Below, one piece after another: positions 43,385-53,043 of a DNA stretch of 64,000 bases. The notes beneath the pieces are model-generated. The model saw only the letters and a list, made by a program, of their open reading frames with translations. It was not told where the DNA came from and did no database searches. Made by a program: the position numbers and the translations under genes. The stretch lies in the NCBI RefSeq assembly GCF_019392335.1, contig NZ_JAHXRQ010000008.1, positions 1 to 64,000 of the forward strand, in the 5' to 3' direction. Position 1 is the stretch's first letter. Each line of letters opens with the position of its first letter. This DNA is from Mameliella sp. CS4 (lineage in GTDB: Bacteria > Pseudomonadota > Alphaproteobacteria > Rhodobacterales > Rhodobacteraceae).

Positions 43385-45075
43385 GCGACATGGCTGTGAT
43401 CGAATTCAACAACGTCTCCAAGAGCTTTGGCGAGGGCACACATGCCACGCCGGTACTCAAGGACATCGACCTGGCGGTCGAGGAGGGCGAATTCCTGGTG
43501 ATCCTGGGCTTTTCCGGGACCGGCAAGACGACGCTGATCAACCTGATGGCCGGGCTGGACAGGCCCACGCAGGGCAGCGTCACCTTCCAGGGCCAGCCGA
43601 TCACCGGACCGGGCCGGGAACGCGGGGTGATCTTCCAGAACTACTCGCTGATGCCCTGGCTGACGGTCGAAGGCAACGTGCGCCTGGCAGTGGACACGGT
43701 GTTCCCGCGGATGCCGCGGGCGGAAAAGGCCGCCAAGGTCGCCCATTACGTCCAGATGGTGGGCCTCAGCCACGCCGCGACGCGCCGCCCGGCGGAACTG
43801 TCGGGTGGTATGCGCCAGCGCGTGAACGTGGCCCGGGCGCTGGCCATGTCGCCCGAGGTGCTGCTGTTGGACGAACCTCTGTCGGCACTGGATGCGCTGA
43901 CGCGCGCCAACCTTGCCGAAGAGATCGAGAAGATCTGGGAGGCGGACAAGAAGACCTGCGTGCTGATCACCAACGACGTGGACGAGGCGATCCTGCTGGC
44001 GGACCGCATCATCGCGCTGAACCCGGACGGGACCCTGAGCGAGGAATTCAAGGTCGGCATCGAACGCCCGCGCGACCGCACGGCGATGAACAGCAACGAC
44101 AGTTTCAAGGCGCTGCGGGCGCAGGTCACGCAATACCTGATGGAGGTGGGCATCGAGGCCAAGCCCGAGGGCACACGGGTATTGCCCGAGGTCACGCCGA
44201 TCCACGGTGTCCCGCAGGCGGTCAAGGAGGCCCAAAAAGGCCTGATCGACGAGCGGTTCCTGGACTTCAGCCAGTTGCACAAGGTCTATCCGACGCCCAA
44301 GGGGCCGCTGACCGTGGTCGAGGATTTCAACCTGAAGATGGACCGGGGCGAGTTCATCTCGCTCATCGGCCATTCGGGCTGTGGCAAGTCCACGGTGCTG
44401 ACAATGGCCGCCGGTCTGAACGAAATCTCCAAGGGGGCGATCAAGCTGGACGGCCGCCATGTCGAAGGCGCGGACCCCGAACGCGCCGTGGTGTTCCAGT
44501 CGCCCTCACTGTTCCCCTGGCTGACGGCGCGCGAGAACTGCGCCATCGGTGTCGACAAGGTCTATCCGCGGGCTTCGCGGGGCGAACGGCAGGACGTGGT
44601 GGAATACTACCTCGAACGGGTCGGGCTGGCCGACGCTATGGACAAGCCCGCCAGCGAGATGTCGAACGGCATGAAACAGCGGGTCGGCATCGCGCGGGCC
44701 TTTGCACTCTCACCCAAGCTGCTGCTGCTGGATGAACCTTTCGGGATGCTGGACAGCCTGACGCGCTGGGAATTGCAGGAAGTGCTGATGGAGGTCTGGG
44801 ACCGGACCAAGGTCACGGCCGTCTGTGTCACCCATGACGTGGACGAGGCGATCCTTCTGGCCGACCGGGTTGTGATGATGACCAACGGACCGCAGGCGAC
44901 GATCGGCAAGATCATCGACGTCGACCTGCCGCGCCCGCGCACCCGCAAGGCGCTGCTGGAACATCCCGATTACTACAAATACCGCGCCCAGGTGCTCGAT
45001 TTCCTCGAGGAATACGAACACGGCGCCAAACCCAAGCCCAAGGCCGCCGCGCCGCGGGCCATCGCGGCGGAGTGA
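43381..45075 (+). CDS. Nitrate ABC transporter, two fused ATP-binding domains (NrtCD-like)
   Basis: 564 aa. Domain 1 (about 5-260): Walker [10 protein letters not shown], signature LSGGMRQR, Walker [13 protein letters not shown], but the H-loop reads LITNDVDEA, with Asn for His. Domain 2 (about 295-545): Walker [10 protein letters not shown], signature MSNGMKQR in place of LSGG, Walker [14 protein letters not shown]-loop CVTHDVDEA intact. Because each ATP site uses Walker A and H-loop of one domain with the signature of the other, both deviations fall in the same site. GTG start overlaps nrtB; nirB follows after 5 bp. Confidence 0.88.
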   Translation: MSDMAVIEFNNVSKSFGEGTHATPVLKDIDLAVEEGEFLVILGFSGTGKTTLINLMAGLDRPTQGSVTFQGQPITGPGRERGVIFQNYSLMPWLTVEGNVRLAVDTVFPRMPRAEKAAKVAHYVQMVGLSHAATRRPAELSGGMRQRVNVARALAMSPEVLLLDEPLSALDALTRANLAEEIEKIWEADKKTCVLITNDVDEAILLADRIIALNPDGTLSEEFKVGIERPRDRTAMNSNDSFKALRAQVTQYLMEVGIEAKPEGTRVLPEVTPIHGVPQAVKEAQKGLIDERFLDFSQLHKVYPTPKGPLTVVEDFNLKMDRGEFISLIGHSGCGKSTVLTMAAGLNEISKGAIKLDGRHVEGADPERAVVFQSPSLFPWLTARENCAIGVDKVYPRASRGERQDVVEYYLERVGLADAMDKPASEMSNGMKQRVGIARAFALSPKLLLLDEPFGMLDSLTRWELQEVLMEVWDRTKVTAVCVTHDVDEAILLADRVVMMTNGPQATIGKIIDVDLPRPRTRKALLEHPDYYKYRAQVLDFLEEYEHGAKPKPKAAAPRAIAAE

Positions 45076-45080
45076 TCCCC

Positions 45081-47513
45081 ATGAAACAGAAACTTGTCGT
45101 CATCGGCGCCGGAATGGCCTCTGGCCGGGTGCTGGAGCACCTGCGCGACCGCGCGCCCGATCAATATGACATCACGCTTTTCAACGCCGAACCGCGTGGC
45201 AACTACAACCGCATCATGCTGTCGCCTTTGCTGTCGGGCGAAAAGACCTACGCGGAAATCGTCACCCATGACGATGACTGGTACGCGGACAAAGCGATCA
45301 CCTGCCGCTTTGGCGAGCATGTGGTCGGCATCGACCGCGAGGCCAAGACGGTGACCGGGCAGAATGGCACGGTGGGGTATGACAAGCTCTTGATCGCCAC
45401 CGGGTCCGCGCCCTTCATCATCCCGGTGCCGGGCAAGGACCTGCCCGGCGTGATTTCCTACCGCGATCTCGACGACACCAACGCGATGGTCGAGGCCTCT
45501 GCCAAGGGCGGAAAGGCTGTTGTGATCGGCGGCGGGTTGCTGGGTCTTGAGGCCGCGGCCGGGCTGGCGCTGCGCGGCATGGAGGTCACCGTCCTGCACC
45601 TGATGGGCCACCTGATGGAACGCCAGCTGGACGAGGCGGCGGGCTACCTGCTGAAGAAGGACCTCGAAAAGCGCGGCATCACCGTGCTGACCAAGGCCGC
45701 GACCAAGGCGATCCTGGGCGAGGATCACGTCGAGGCGGTGCTGCTGGAGGATGGCACCGTTCTGGACGCCGACCTGGTGGTCATGGCGGTCGGCATCCGC
45801 CCCGAAACCCGGCTGGCCAATGATGCGCATCTGGATGTGGCGCGCGGGATCGAGGTCAACGCGCAGATGATGACTTCGGACCCGGACGTGCTGGCCGTGG
45901 GCGAATGTGTCGAGCTTGACGGGCAGCTTTTCGGCCTCGTCGCGCCGCTTTACGATCAGGCCAAGGTGGTCGCCGCGACCCTGACCGGGGAAGAGGCGGC
46001 CTTCGTGCCCAAGGAACTGTCCACCAAGTTGAAAGTCACCGGCTGTGATCTTTTCAGCGCGGGGGATTTCGCCGAGGGCGAGGGGCGCGAAGACGTGGTG
46101 TTCCGCGACCCGTCGCGCGGCGTTTACAAGCGCCTCGTGATCGAGGGCAACAAGCTGGTCGGCGCGGTCATGTACGGCGACACCGCCGACAGCAACTGGT
46201 TCTTCGGGTTGATCAAGGACGGCACCGACATCGCGGAGATGCGCGAGACGCTGATCTTTGGCCCCGCCTACCAGGGAGGTGGCCAAGCGGACCCTCTCTC
46301 AGCCGTTGCAGCCTTGCCGCCTGAGGCGGAAATCTGCGGCTGCAACGGCATATGTAAATCCACTATCGTCAATGCCATCGAGGGCGGCGCCACCGATCTT
46401 GGCGCCGTCAAGGCAACCACCAAGGCCAGCGCCTCTTGCGGGACCTGTACCGGGCTTGTCGAACAGCTTTTGCAGGTGACGCTGGGCGACGGGTTCGAGA
46501 TGCCCACGGCCCAGCCGGTCTGCGGCTGCACCGACCTTTCCCATGAGGACGTCCGCCGCCTGATCAAGAGCCAGGAGCTGAAATCGCAAGAGGCCGTCTG
46601 GCAGGAACTGGGTTGGAAAACGGTCAACGGCTGCCACACCTGCCGCCCGGCGGTGAACTTCTACCTGCTGGCGGATTGGCCGCTGGACTATACCGACGAC
46701 CCGCAAAGCCGCTTCGTCAACGAACGCAACCACGCCAACATCCAGAAGGACGGCACCTATTCGGTGATGCCGCGCATGTGGGGTGGCATGACCACGCCGC
46801 AGGAACTGGTGGCCATCGCGCAGGCGGCCGAGAAATACGGCGCCACGGTCAAGGTGACAGGCGGCCAGCGGATCGACCTGCTGGGCGTCAAGAAAGAGGA
46901 TCTGCCCGCCATCTGGGCCGATCTGAACGCCGCCGGCATGGTCTCGGGTCATGCCTATACAAAGGGGCTGCGCACGGTGAAAACCTGTGTCGGCTCGGAC
47001 TGGTGCCGTTTCGGCACGCAGGACTCGACCGGCCTTGGTATCAAGCTGGAAAAACGCCTCTGGGGGTCGTGGACACCGCACAAGGTCAAGCTGGGTGTCT
47101 CTGGCTGCCCGCGCAACTGTGCCGAGGCGACTTGCAAGGACATCGGCATCGTCTGCGTCGACAGCGGCTATCAGATTGGGGTCGGCGGGGCGGCTGGCAT
47201 GGACGTCAAGGAGGTTGAACGCCTCGTCGATGTGCCGACCGAGGAAGAGGCGATCGAATGGACCGTCGCCTTTGTCCAGCTCTACCGCGAGAACGCAAAA
47301 TACCTCGACCGGGCCTACAAGTGGCTGGCCAAGGTCGGGTTGGACTGGGTGCAGGAGGTGTTGGCCGATCCTGCGGAACGCGCGGCGCTGGTTGACCGCT
47401 TCGACCTGTCGCAAAGCGTCTACCAGACCGATCCCTGGGCCGAACGCGCCCGCCCCGAGGTGGCGCAAAGCTTTCAGCCCCTGGCCGATTTCACACTGGA
47501 GGCAGCAGAATGA
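45081..47513 (+). CDS. nirB: Assimilatory nitrite reductase large subunit
   Basis: 810 aa. N-terminal FAD/NAD(P)H domains (VVIGAGMASGRVLEHL; VVIGGGLLGLEAAAG), a Bfd-type [2Fe-2S] domain near 415-460 (CGCNGICKSTIVN, ASCGTCTGLVEQ), then nitrite/sulfite reductase repeats. Siroheme/[4Fe-4S] ligands are C636, C642 (CVGSDWC) and C676, C680 (GCPRNC). Six-electron reduction of nitrite to ammonium with NAD(P)H. ATGA overlap with nirD. Needs siroheme, supplied by cysG in the same operon. Confidence 0.95.
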   Translation: MKQKLVVIGAGMASGRVLEHLRDRAPDQYDITLFNAEPRGNYNRIMLSPLLSGEKTYAEIVTHDDDWYADKAITCRFGEHVVGIDREAKTVTGQNGTVGYDKLLIATGSAPFIIPVPGKDLPGVISYRDLDDTNAMVEASAKGGKAVVIGGGLLGLEAAAGLALRGMEVTVLHLMGHLMERQLDEAAGYLLKKDLEKRGITVLTKAATKAILGEDHVEAVLLEDGTVLDADLVVMAVGIRPETRLANDAHLDVARGIEVNAQMMTSDPDVLAVGECVELDGQLFGLVAPLYDQAKVVAATLTGEEAAFVPKELSTKLKVTGCDLFSAGDFAEGEGREDVVFRDPSRGVYKRLVIEGNKLVGAVMYGDTADSNWFFGLIKDGTDIAEMRETLIFGPAYQGGGQADPLSAVAALPPEAEICGCNGICKSTIVNAIEGGATDLGAVKATTKASASCGTCTGLVEQLLQVTLGDGFEMPTAQPVCGCTDLSHEDVRRLIKSQELKSQEAVWQELGWKTVNGCHTCRPAVNFYLLADWPLDYTDDPQSRFVNERNHANIQKDGTYSVMPRMWGGMTTPQELVAIAQAAEKYGATVKVTGGQRIDLLGVKKEDLPAIWADLNAAGMVSGHAYTKGLRTVKTCVGSDWCRFGTQDSTGLGIKLEKRLWGSWTPHKVKLGVSGCPRNCAEATCKDIGIVCVDSGYQIGVGGAAGMDVKEVERLVDVPTEEEAIEWTVAFVQLYRENAKYLDRAYKWLAKVGLDWVQEVLADPAERAALVDRFDLSQSVYQTDPWAERARPEVAQSFQPLADFTLEAAE

Positions 47514-47842
47514 CCTGGACCGATATTGGCGCCGTCACGGATGTTCCCCTGCGCGGTGCGCGCCTGGTCAAGACCCACGCGGGCTGCATCGCCGTGTTCC
47601 GCACCGCAGAGGACGAGGTCTTTGCCGCCTCGAACGCCTGCCCGCACAAGCAGGGGCCATTGTCCGAGGGCATCGTGCACGGGCAGAAAGTCACCTGCCC
47701 GCTGCACAACTGGGTCTTTGACCTGAACACCGGCGAGGCGCAGGGCGCTGACGAGGGACGCATCGCGGTCTACCCGGTGCGGATCGAGGCGGGGCGCATC
47801 CTGTTGGAGATCAGTGCCCTTCAGAACCGGAGTGCTGCGTGA
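47510..47842 (+). CDS. nirD: Nitrite reductase small subunit, Rieske type
   Basis: 110 aa. Unlike the E. coli NirD, it has the Rieske [2Fe-2S] ligand set: C44-x-H46 (NACPHKQGP) and C63-xx-H66 (TCPLHNWVFDL). It should pair with NirB and may take part in electron flow. ATGA overlap with nirB; the nasA start overlaps its stop. Confidence 0.92.
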   Translation: MTWTDIGAVTDVPLRGARLVKTHAGCIAVFRTAEDEVFAASNACPHKQGPLSEGIVHGQKVTCPLHNWVFDLNTGEAQGADEGRIAVYPVRIEAGRILLEISALQNRSAA

Positions 47843-50472
47843 TGGCGGGGGCAGGGCGGAAAACTGTCCGGTCCACCTGCCCCTATTGCGGGGTGGGCTG
47901 CGGCGTGTTGCTCACTCCTCAGCCCGACGGTGGGCTGGAGGTGCGCGGCGACCCGGACCACCCGGCGAATTTCGGGCGTCTCTGCTCCAAGGGCTCTGCG
48001 CTGGGCGAGACGGTGGGTCTTGACCGCCGCCTGACGGCCCCCCGGATCGGTGGGCAGGAGGTTGGCTGGGACCGCGCCATTGACACCGTGGCCCGCAGGT
48101 TTTCCGAAACGATTGCCGAACACGGGCCGGACAGCGTCGCGTTTTACGTCTCCGGCCAGTTGCTGACCGAGGATTACTACGTCGCCAACAAGCTGATGAA
48201 AGGCTTTATCGGGTCCGCCAACATCGACACGAACTCGCGCCTCTGCATGGCCTCGACCGTGGCGGGACATCGGCGCGCCTTTGGCACTGATACGGTCCCC
48301 GGCACCTACGAGGACATTGAAGAGGCCGACCTGGTGGTGCTTGTCGGGTCGAACCTGGCCTGGTGCCACCCGGTATTGTACCAGCGCGTTCTTGCGGCGC
48401 GAAAGGCGCGCGGCACCCGGATCATCGTCGTGGACCCGCGCCGCACCGCCAGTTGCGACGGCGCCGACATGCACCTGGCGCTGGAGCCCGGATCGGACGT
48501 CGCCTTGTTCAACCGTCTCCTGGCTGAGATCGAGGCGCATGGCGCAGTGGATGCGGATTTCCTGCGCAATACCACGGGCTTTGACGCGGCGCTGGCGCAG
48601 GCGCGCGCCGAGGACGGCAAGGCGACCGGGTTGAGCGAGGCACAGATCGCCGCCTTCTGCGCCGACTGGATCGGCACCGAAAAGGTGGTGACGATCTTCA
48701 GCCAGGGGGTGAACCAGTCCAGCGCCGGATCGGACAAGGTCAATGCCATCCTGAATTGCCATCTCGCGACGGGCCGGATCGGCACACCGGGCTGCGGGCC
48801 GCTGTCGGTCACCGGCCAGCCAAACGCGATGGGCGGGCGCGAGGTGGGCGGGCTGGCCAACATGCTGGCTTGTCACCTGGATCTTGAAAACGCCGACCAT
48901 CGTGCCGCCGTGCGCGAATTCTGGTCGGCGCCCAGGGTGCCCGACGCGCCGGGGCTCAAGGCCGTGGAGATGTTCAACGCCGTGGGCGATGGGCGGATCA
49001 AGGCGCTCTGGATCATCCACACCAACCCCGCCGTGTCGATGCCCGATGCCGACGCCGTGCGCGACGCCATCGCGGGCTGCGATTTCACCGTGGTCAGCGA
49101 CATCACCGCCGAGACCGACACCGCGCGGCTGGCCGATGTGCTGCTACCCGCCAGCGCCTGGGCCGAGAAAGACGGCACCGTCACCAACTCCGACCGCACC
49201 ATCAGCCGTCAGCGCGCGGTCCTGCCCGCTCCGGGCGCGGCCCGCCCCGACTGGGAAATCCTCGCCGAGGTCGGGCGCCGCATGGGCTGGCGCGAGGCCT
49301 TCGACTACCAGTCCCCGGCCGAGATTTTCCGCGAATATGCCGCGCTTTCGGGTGTCGCCGGCGGTTTTGGCCGCGACTTTGACATTTCCGGTCTCGCAGC
49401 GCTGGGCGCCGAGGACTACGACGCTTTGGAACCCACCCGCTGGCCGGTCAGCGTCAGACGTGACGGCGGGCGCTTCTTTTCCGATGGCCGGTTCTTCCAT
49501 GCCGACCAAAAGGCCCGCCTTGTCCCGGTTTCATGGCGTCCGCCGGCGGCGAAAACGGCGCCGCGCTACCCTTTCCGCCTCAACACCGGGCGCACCCGTG
49601 ACCAGTGGCACACGATGACGCGCACCGCGCTTTCGCCGCGGCTCTCGGCGCATCTGGCAGAGCCTTTCCTGGAAATCCATCCCGCAGATGCCTTTGCCAA
49701 GGGTATTGGCACGGCCGACCTTGTCGGCGTCGACAGTCCGCAGGGCAGTGCCATCCTGCGCGCCCGTATCACCGATGCCGTCCGCCCCGGGCAGGTTTTC
49801 GCGCCCATGCACTGGACCGGCGAAACCGCCCCTTCGGCCCGCATCGACGCGCTGGTGGCGGCTGTGACCGATCCGGTTTCGGGCCAGCCGGAAAGCAAGG
49901 CCAGCGTGGTCAATGTCACGCGCCTGGACGCGGCCTGGTACGGTTTCGCGGTCTCCGCCCGCCCGATAGCGCCAAAGGCGGCCTACTGGGCGCGCAGCGT
50001 GACCCGTTCGGGCCAGCGGGCCGAGCTTGCCGGGCTGGACAGGCCGCAGGACTGGGAGGCGGAGGCCCGCGCGCTCTTCGATCTGCCAACTGCGGAACTG
50101 ACCTCTGTCATGGGGCCGGGGCAGGGCAATGCGCGCCTGGCTTTTCGGGAAAACGGCCAATTGATCGCGGCGCTGTTTGTCTCGCCCACGCCCGTTGCCG
50201 TCATGCGCGACTACCTGGCCACGCTGCCGGATCAACCGGACCAGAGCCTGCTCTCGGGCCGGTCGCCCGCCGATGTTCCGGACCCGGGGCCGATCCTCTG
50301 TTCCTGTTTCGGCGTTGGCGTGAACACGATCCTGAGTGCCATCGAGGCCGACGGGCTGCTGAGCGTCGAGGCCATCGGCGCCGCCCTGCAGGCAGGAACG
50401 AACTGTGGTTCCTGCCGACCGGAACTGGCCGACCTCCTGGCCTCTGTTCAGCAAAAGGAAGCGGCGGAATGA
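47842..50472 (+). CDS. nasA: Assimilatory nitrate reductase catalytic subunit
   Basis: 876 aa. N-terminal [4Fe-4S] ligands C13, C16, C20, C48 (CPYCGVGCGV, LCSKG). Mo-bisMGD domains follow (NTNPAVSMPDADAV, LPASAWAEKDGTVTNSDRTI, LNTGRTRDQWHTMTRT). The C-terminal 70 residues add a Bfd-like [2Fe-2S] domain (ILCSCFGVGVNTILSAI, GTNCGSCRPELADLL). Cytoplasmic, reduces nitrate to nitrite. No separate NasB/NasC reductase is in the operon, so electrons must come from elsewhere. GTG 47839 is an alternative start. ATGA overlap with the next gene. Confidence 0.94.
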   Translation: MAGAGRKTVRSTCPYCGVGCGVLLTPQPDGGLEVRGDPDHPANFGRLCSKGSALGETVGLDRRLTAPRIGGQEVGWDRAIDTVARRFSETIAEHGPDSVAFYVSGQLLTEDYYVANKLMKGFIGSANIDTNSRLCMASTVAGHRRAFGTDTVPGTYEDIEEADLVVLVGSNLAWCHPVLYQRVLAARKARGTRIIVVDPRRTASCDGADMHLALEPGSDVALFNRLLAEIEAHGAVDADFLRNTTGFDAALAQARAEDGKATGLSEAQIAAFCADWIGTEKVVTIFSQGVNQSSAGSDKVNAILNCHLATGRIGTPGCGPLSVTGQPNAMGGREVGGLANMLACHLDLENADHRAAVREFWSAPRVPDAPGLKAVEMFNAVGDGRIKALWIIHTNPAVSMPDADAVRDAIAGCDFTVVSDITAETDTARLADVLLPASAWAEKDGTVTNSDRTISRQRAVLPAPGAARPDWEILAEVGRRMGWREAFDYQSPAEIFREYAALSGVAGGFGRDFDISGLAALGAEDYDALEPTRWPVSVRRDGGRFFSDGRFFHADQKARLVPVSWRPPAAKTAPRYPFRLNTGRTRDQWHTMTRTALSPRLSAHLAEPFLEIHPADAFAKGIGTADLVGVDSPQGSAILRARITDAVRPGQVFAPMHWTGETAPSARIDALVAAVTDPVSGQPESKASVVNVTRLDAAWYGFAVSARPIAPKAAYWARSVTRSGQRAELAGLDRPQDWEAEARALFDLPTAELTSVMGPGQGNARLAFRENGQLIAALFVSPTPVAVMRDYLATLPDQPDQSLLSGRSPADVPDPGPILCSCFGVGVNTILSAIEADGLLSVEAIGAALQAGTNCGSCRPELADLLASVQQKEAAE

Positions 50473-51413
50473 GCCTCGCCGCCCATGTCCGCACGTTGGG
50501 TCGGGGGCCGGGCCGGTCGCGTTCTCTGACCGAGGACGAGGCCGCCGAGGCCATGTCGCAGATGCTGGAAGGCGCCGCGCCAGAGGCCGTCGGGGCGCTG
50601 TTGATGCTGCTGAGGATGAAGGGCGAGACGGCAGAGGAAATCTCAGGCTTTGCCCGCGCGGCCCAGGCAGCGCTGGCCGATTGGCCCCGCGCCGATCTGG
50701 ACTGGCCGTGCTACGCCGCCGGGCGCACCCGTGGTTTGCCCTGGTTCCTACTTGCCGCGAAACTGGTCGCCGTCAACGGCCAGCGTGTTCTCTTGCACGG
50801 CTGGAACGGACCGGATCAGGCAATCCGCGACGGGTTGGCCGCCTTGGGCATCCCGCAGGTCCGCACCCCCGCCGAGGCCGCGCGAGCGCTCGACGAAGGC
50901 CGGATCGCCTATGTGCCGCTGGAAAGCGTGCACCCCGCGCTGTTCCATCTGCTCGATCTGCGCCGAACTCTTGGCTTGCGCTCCTGCGTCAACACGGTCT
51001 GCCGGATGCTGAATCCGGGCCGCGCACCGGCCAGCGTGCAGGGGGTCTTTCACCCCTCTTACCGGCTGTTGCAGGCCGATGCGGCGCAGCGCCTCGGCTG
51101 GCGCAACCTGACCGTCATCAAGGGCGGCGGTGGCGAATTCGAACGCCATCCGGGTATGGAGATCGCCGGTTTCGGCCTGCGCGAGGGCGTCCCGTGGCAC
51201 GGCAGCTTTCCGGGTCTTGCCGAGGATCATCGCCGCTTGTCGGACCTCGCCTTGCCCACCGAGGCGCTGACGCACCTCTGGGACCGCGACCAAGGCCCGG
51301 CGTTTGCCCGTCAGATCGTCCTCGGCACCGCCGCGCTGGCCTTCGACACGCTGGACCTGGCCCCCGACCTCTCCGCGCTCTGGCAAGCGCGCCCCGTTCC
51401 GCAGACCGCCTGA
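50469..51413 (+). CDS. TrpD2/YbiB-like glycosyltransferase family 3 protein
   Basis: 314 aa, anthranilate phosphoribosyltransferase-like fold: N-terminal helical domain (LTEDEAAEAMSQMLEGAAP, LRMKGETAEEISGFARAA), then the alpha/beta domain (LGLRSCVNTVCRMLNPGRAP, SVQGVFHPSYRLLQADAAQR). The glycine-rich PRPP loop of true TrpD is missing: where TrpD has a KHGNR-type motif this has VLLHGWNG. Relatives such as YbiB bind nucleic acid rather than making tryptophan. It lies between nasA and cysG, with an ATGA overlap, suggesting a role tied to nitrate assimilation, which is unknown. Confidence 0.75.
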   Translation: MSLAAHVRTLGRGPGRSRSLTEDEAAEAMSQMLEGAAPEAVGALLMLLRMKGETAEEISGFARAAQAALADWPRADLDWPCYAAGRTRGLPWFLLAAKLVAVNGQRVLLHGWNGPDQAIRDGLAALGIPQVRTPAEAARALDEGRIAYVPLESVHPALFHLLDLRRTLGLRSCVNTVCRMLNPGRAPASVQGVFHPSYRLLQADAAQRLGWRNLTVIKGGGGEFERHPGMEIAGFGLREGVPWHGSFPGLAEDHRRLSDLALPTEALTHLWDRDQGPAFARQIVLGTAALAFDTLDLAPDLSALWQARPVPQTA

Positions 51414-51426
51414 CAGGAGGCACGTC

Positions 51427-52809
51427 ATGAAAAGCTTTCCCATGTTCATCCGCACCTCGGGCCGCCGCGTCACCATCGTCGGCGGCGGCGAGCAGGCGGC
51501 GCAGAAGGCGCGGCTGATTCTCAAGACCGACGCCCAGATCCTGCTGGTCGCGCCCGAGCTTGAACCGGAATTGCAGGGGCTGGTTGCCGAAGGCCGCGCC
51601 CGTCACCAGCGCCAGCTAACGACGCAGGTTTTCGAGGATGTCGCGATGGGCTTTATCGCCACCGGTTGCCCGGCGCTCGATGTCTCGGCCCATGCCTTGG
51701 CAAAGGCCGTGCGCTGCCCCGTCAACGTGGTCGACCGACCCGACCTCTGCGATCTGACAACGCCTGCGCTGGTTGACCGCGACCCGGTGGTGATTGCCAT
51801 TGGCAGCGAAGGCACGGCGCCGGTCCTGACCCGCGAAATCAAGACCCGGCTCGAAGAGATGCTGTCCCCCTCGCTGGGAGGTCTGGCGGCGCTGGCGGGA
51901 CGTCTGCGCCCGGTGGTCAACGCCCGCGTACCGCGTGCGAAACGCCGCGCCTTCTGGGCCTGGGTTTTCAAGGGCGCGCCCCGCGCCACCTGGACCCGGG
52001 GCGGCGAACGCCAGGCCGCGCAGGCCATCAAGACGGCAGTCGAAGCCGGGGGTGCGCCCGAACAGGCGCCGCAGGGACATGTCGCCCTCGTCGGCGCGGG
52101 CCCCGGCGCGCGCGACCTGCTGACACTGCGCGCCGTCGAACGCCTGCAAGAGGCCGACGTGATCTTTTACGACCGGCTGGTCGATCCGCAAGTTCTGGAA
52201 CTGGCCCGGCGCGATGCCGAAAGGGTCTTCGTGGGCAAACATGTCGGTGCCCACAGCTGGCCGCAGGATCGTATCAACGCGGTGATCCTGACCGCCGCGC
52301 GCCAGGGCAAGCGGGTGGTGCGACTGAAGTCCGGCGATCCGGGTATCTTTGGCCGCGCGGGTGAGGAAATCGCCGTGTTGCGCGCCGCCGGTATCCCGGT
52401 CGAACTGGTGCCCGGCATCACCGCGGCCTCTGCGGCGGCAGTGGCGCTGGGCGAGCCGCTGACCGAACGCGGCGTCTCGGACACGCTGATCCTGACCACG
52501 GGCATGTCCCGCGAAGGCGCGGCCTTGCCCGACAGCACGCGCCACGCGGCACCGGGGACCACCTCTGCCTTCTACATGTCGGTGGGGCAGGCGGCCCGCA
52601 TTCGCGACGACCTGATGACGCGCGGGATGCCGCCGCAGGCTCCGGTGCGTGTCGCGATAGAGGTGTCCAAACCCGGCGAACACCTGCTGACCTGCCCGCT
52701 GGGTGTGCTGGAAGAAAGCCTGCAAGAGGTCGGATGCAAGGGATGCGCGGTGATCCTTGTCACCTGGCCGGAGGTGGCCGTCACGGCTCCTGCGGTTGCC
52801 GTCGCCTGA
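51427..52809 (+). CDS. cysG: Siroheme synthase (CysG)
   Basis: 460 aa trifunctional enzyme. Residues 1-200: precorrin-2 dehydrogenase/ferrochelatase (MFIRTSGRRVTIVGGGEQAA, TPALVDRDPVVIAIGSEGTA). Residues about 215-455: uroporphyrinogen-III C-methyltransferase (VALVGAGPGARDLLTLRAVE, VVRLKSGDPGIFGRAGEE, VPGITAASAAAVALGEPLT). Makes the siroheme needed by NirB. AGGAGG lies 6-11 bases before ATG 51427. Last gene of the nitrate operon. Confidence 0.94.
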   Translation: MKSFPMFIRTSGRRVTIVGGGEQAAQKARLILKTDAQILLVAPELEPELQGLVAEGRARHQRQLTTQVFEDVAMGFIATGCPALDVSAHALAKAVRCPVNVVDRPDLCDLTTPALVDRDPVVIAIGSEGTAPVLTREIKTRLEEMLSPSLGGLAALAGRLRPVVNARVPRAKRRAFWAWVFKGAPRATWTRGGERQAAQAIKTAVEAGGAPEQAPQGHVALVGAGPGARDLLTLRAVERLQEADVIFYDRLVDPQVLELARRDAERVFVGKHVGAHSWPQDRINAVILTAARQGKRVVRLKSGDPGIFGRAGEEIAVLRAAGIPVELVPGITAASAAAVALGEPLTERGVSDTLILTTGMSREGAALPDSTRHAAPGTTSAFYMSVGQAARIRDDLMTRGMPPQAPVRVAIEVSKPGEHLLTCPLGVLEESLQEVGCKGCAVILVTWPEVAVTAPAVAVA

Positions 52810-52832
52810 CGGAAGGCCAGGCGAGCGACCCC

Positions 52833-52853
52833 GCCCCGGACCTGATCCGGGGC
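52833..52853. repeat. 21-bp palindromic repeat, copy 2
   Basis: GCCCCGGA, CCTGA, TCCGGGGC, the exact reverse complement of 42204-42224. It sits 24 bp past the cysG stop and before the convergent DUF2783 gene. It could serve as a terminator or mRNA end, though no T-run follows on either strand. Confidence 0.7.
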
Positions 52854-52863
52854 CCCGTCTGCA

Positions 52864-53043
52864 TTACCCTGTCAGGGCGGCCGTGCTTTCCCCGATCACC
52901 TCCAAGGCCCGTTCCGGTTGGTCCAGGTCCTCGGCCAGGGCCAGCGCCAGCCGTGCCAGGAACACCTCGCTCTGATCCGGTCCAACGGCGTCGATCGCCT
53001 TGGCCATCGCTTCGTAGATGCGTTCAAGCTCTGCCTGGGTCAT
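52864..53043 (-). CDS. DUF2783 family small protein
   Basis: 59 aa, MTQAELERIYEAMAKAIDAV, then GPDQSEVFLARLALALAEDL, ending in a stop at 52864. It is fully helical by composition. The sequence matches my memory of DUF2783, a family found next to FAD monooxygenases in Rhodobacteraceae. ATG 53043 overlaps the monooxygenase stop by ATGA, so it is coupled to it. It may be a small accessory subunit; function unknown. Its length (below 60 aa) makes it easy to miss. Confidence 0.75.
   Translation of the reverse strand: MTQAELERIYEAMAKAIDAVGPDQSEVFLARLALALAEDLDQPERALEVIGESTAALTG

Noticed and set aside
49605..50468. N-terminal extension of the TrpD2-like ORF through nasA
   Set aside because: This part is a frame-shifted shadow of nasA; the real start at 50469 overlaps the nasA stop as ATGA.
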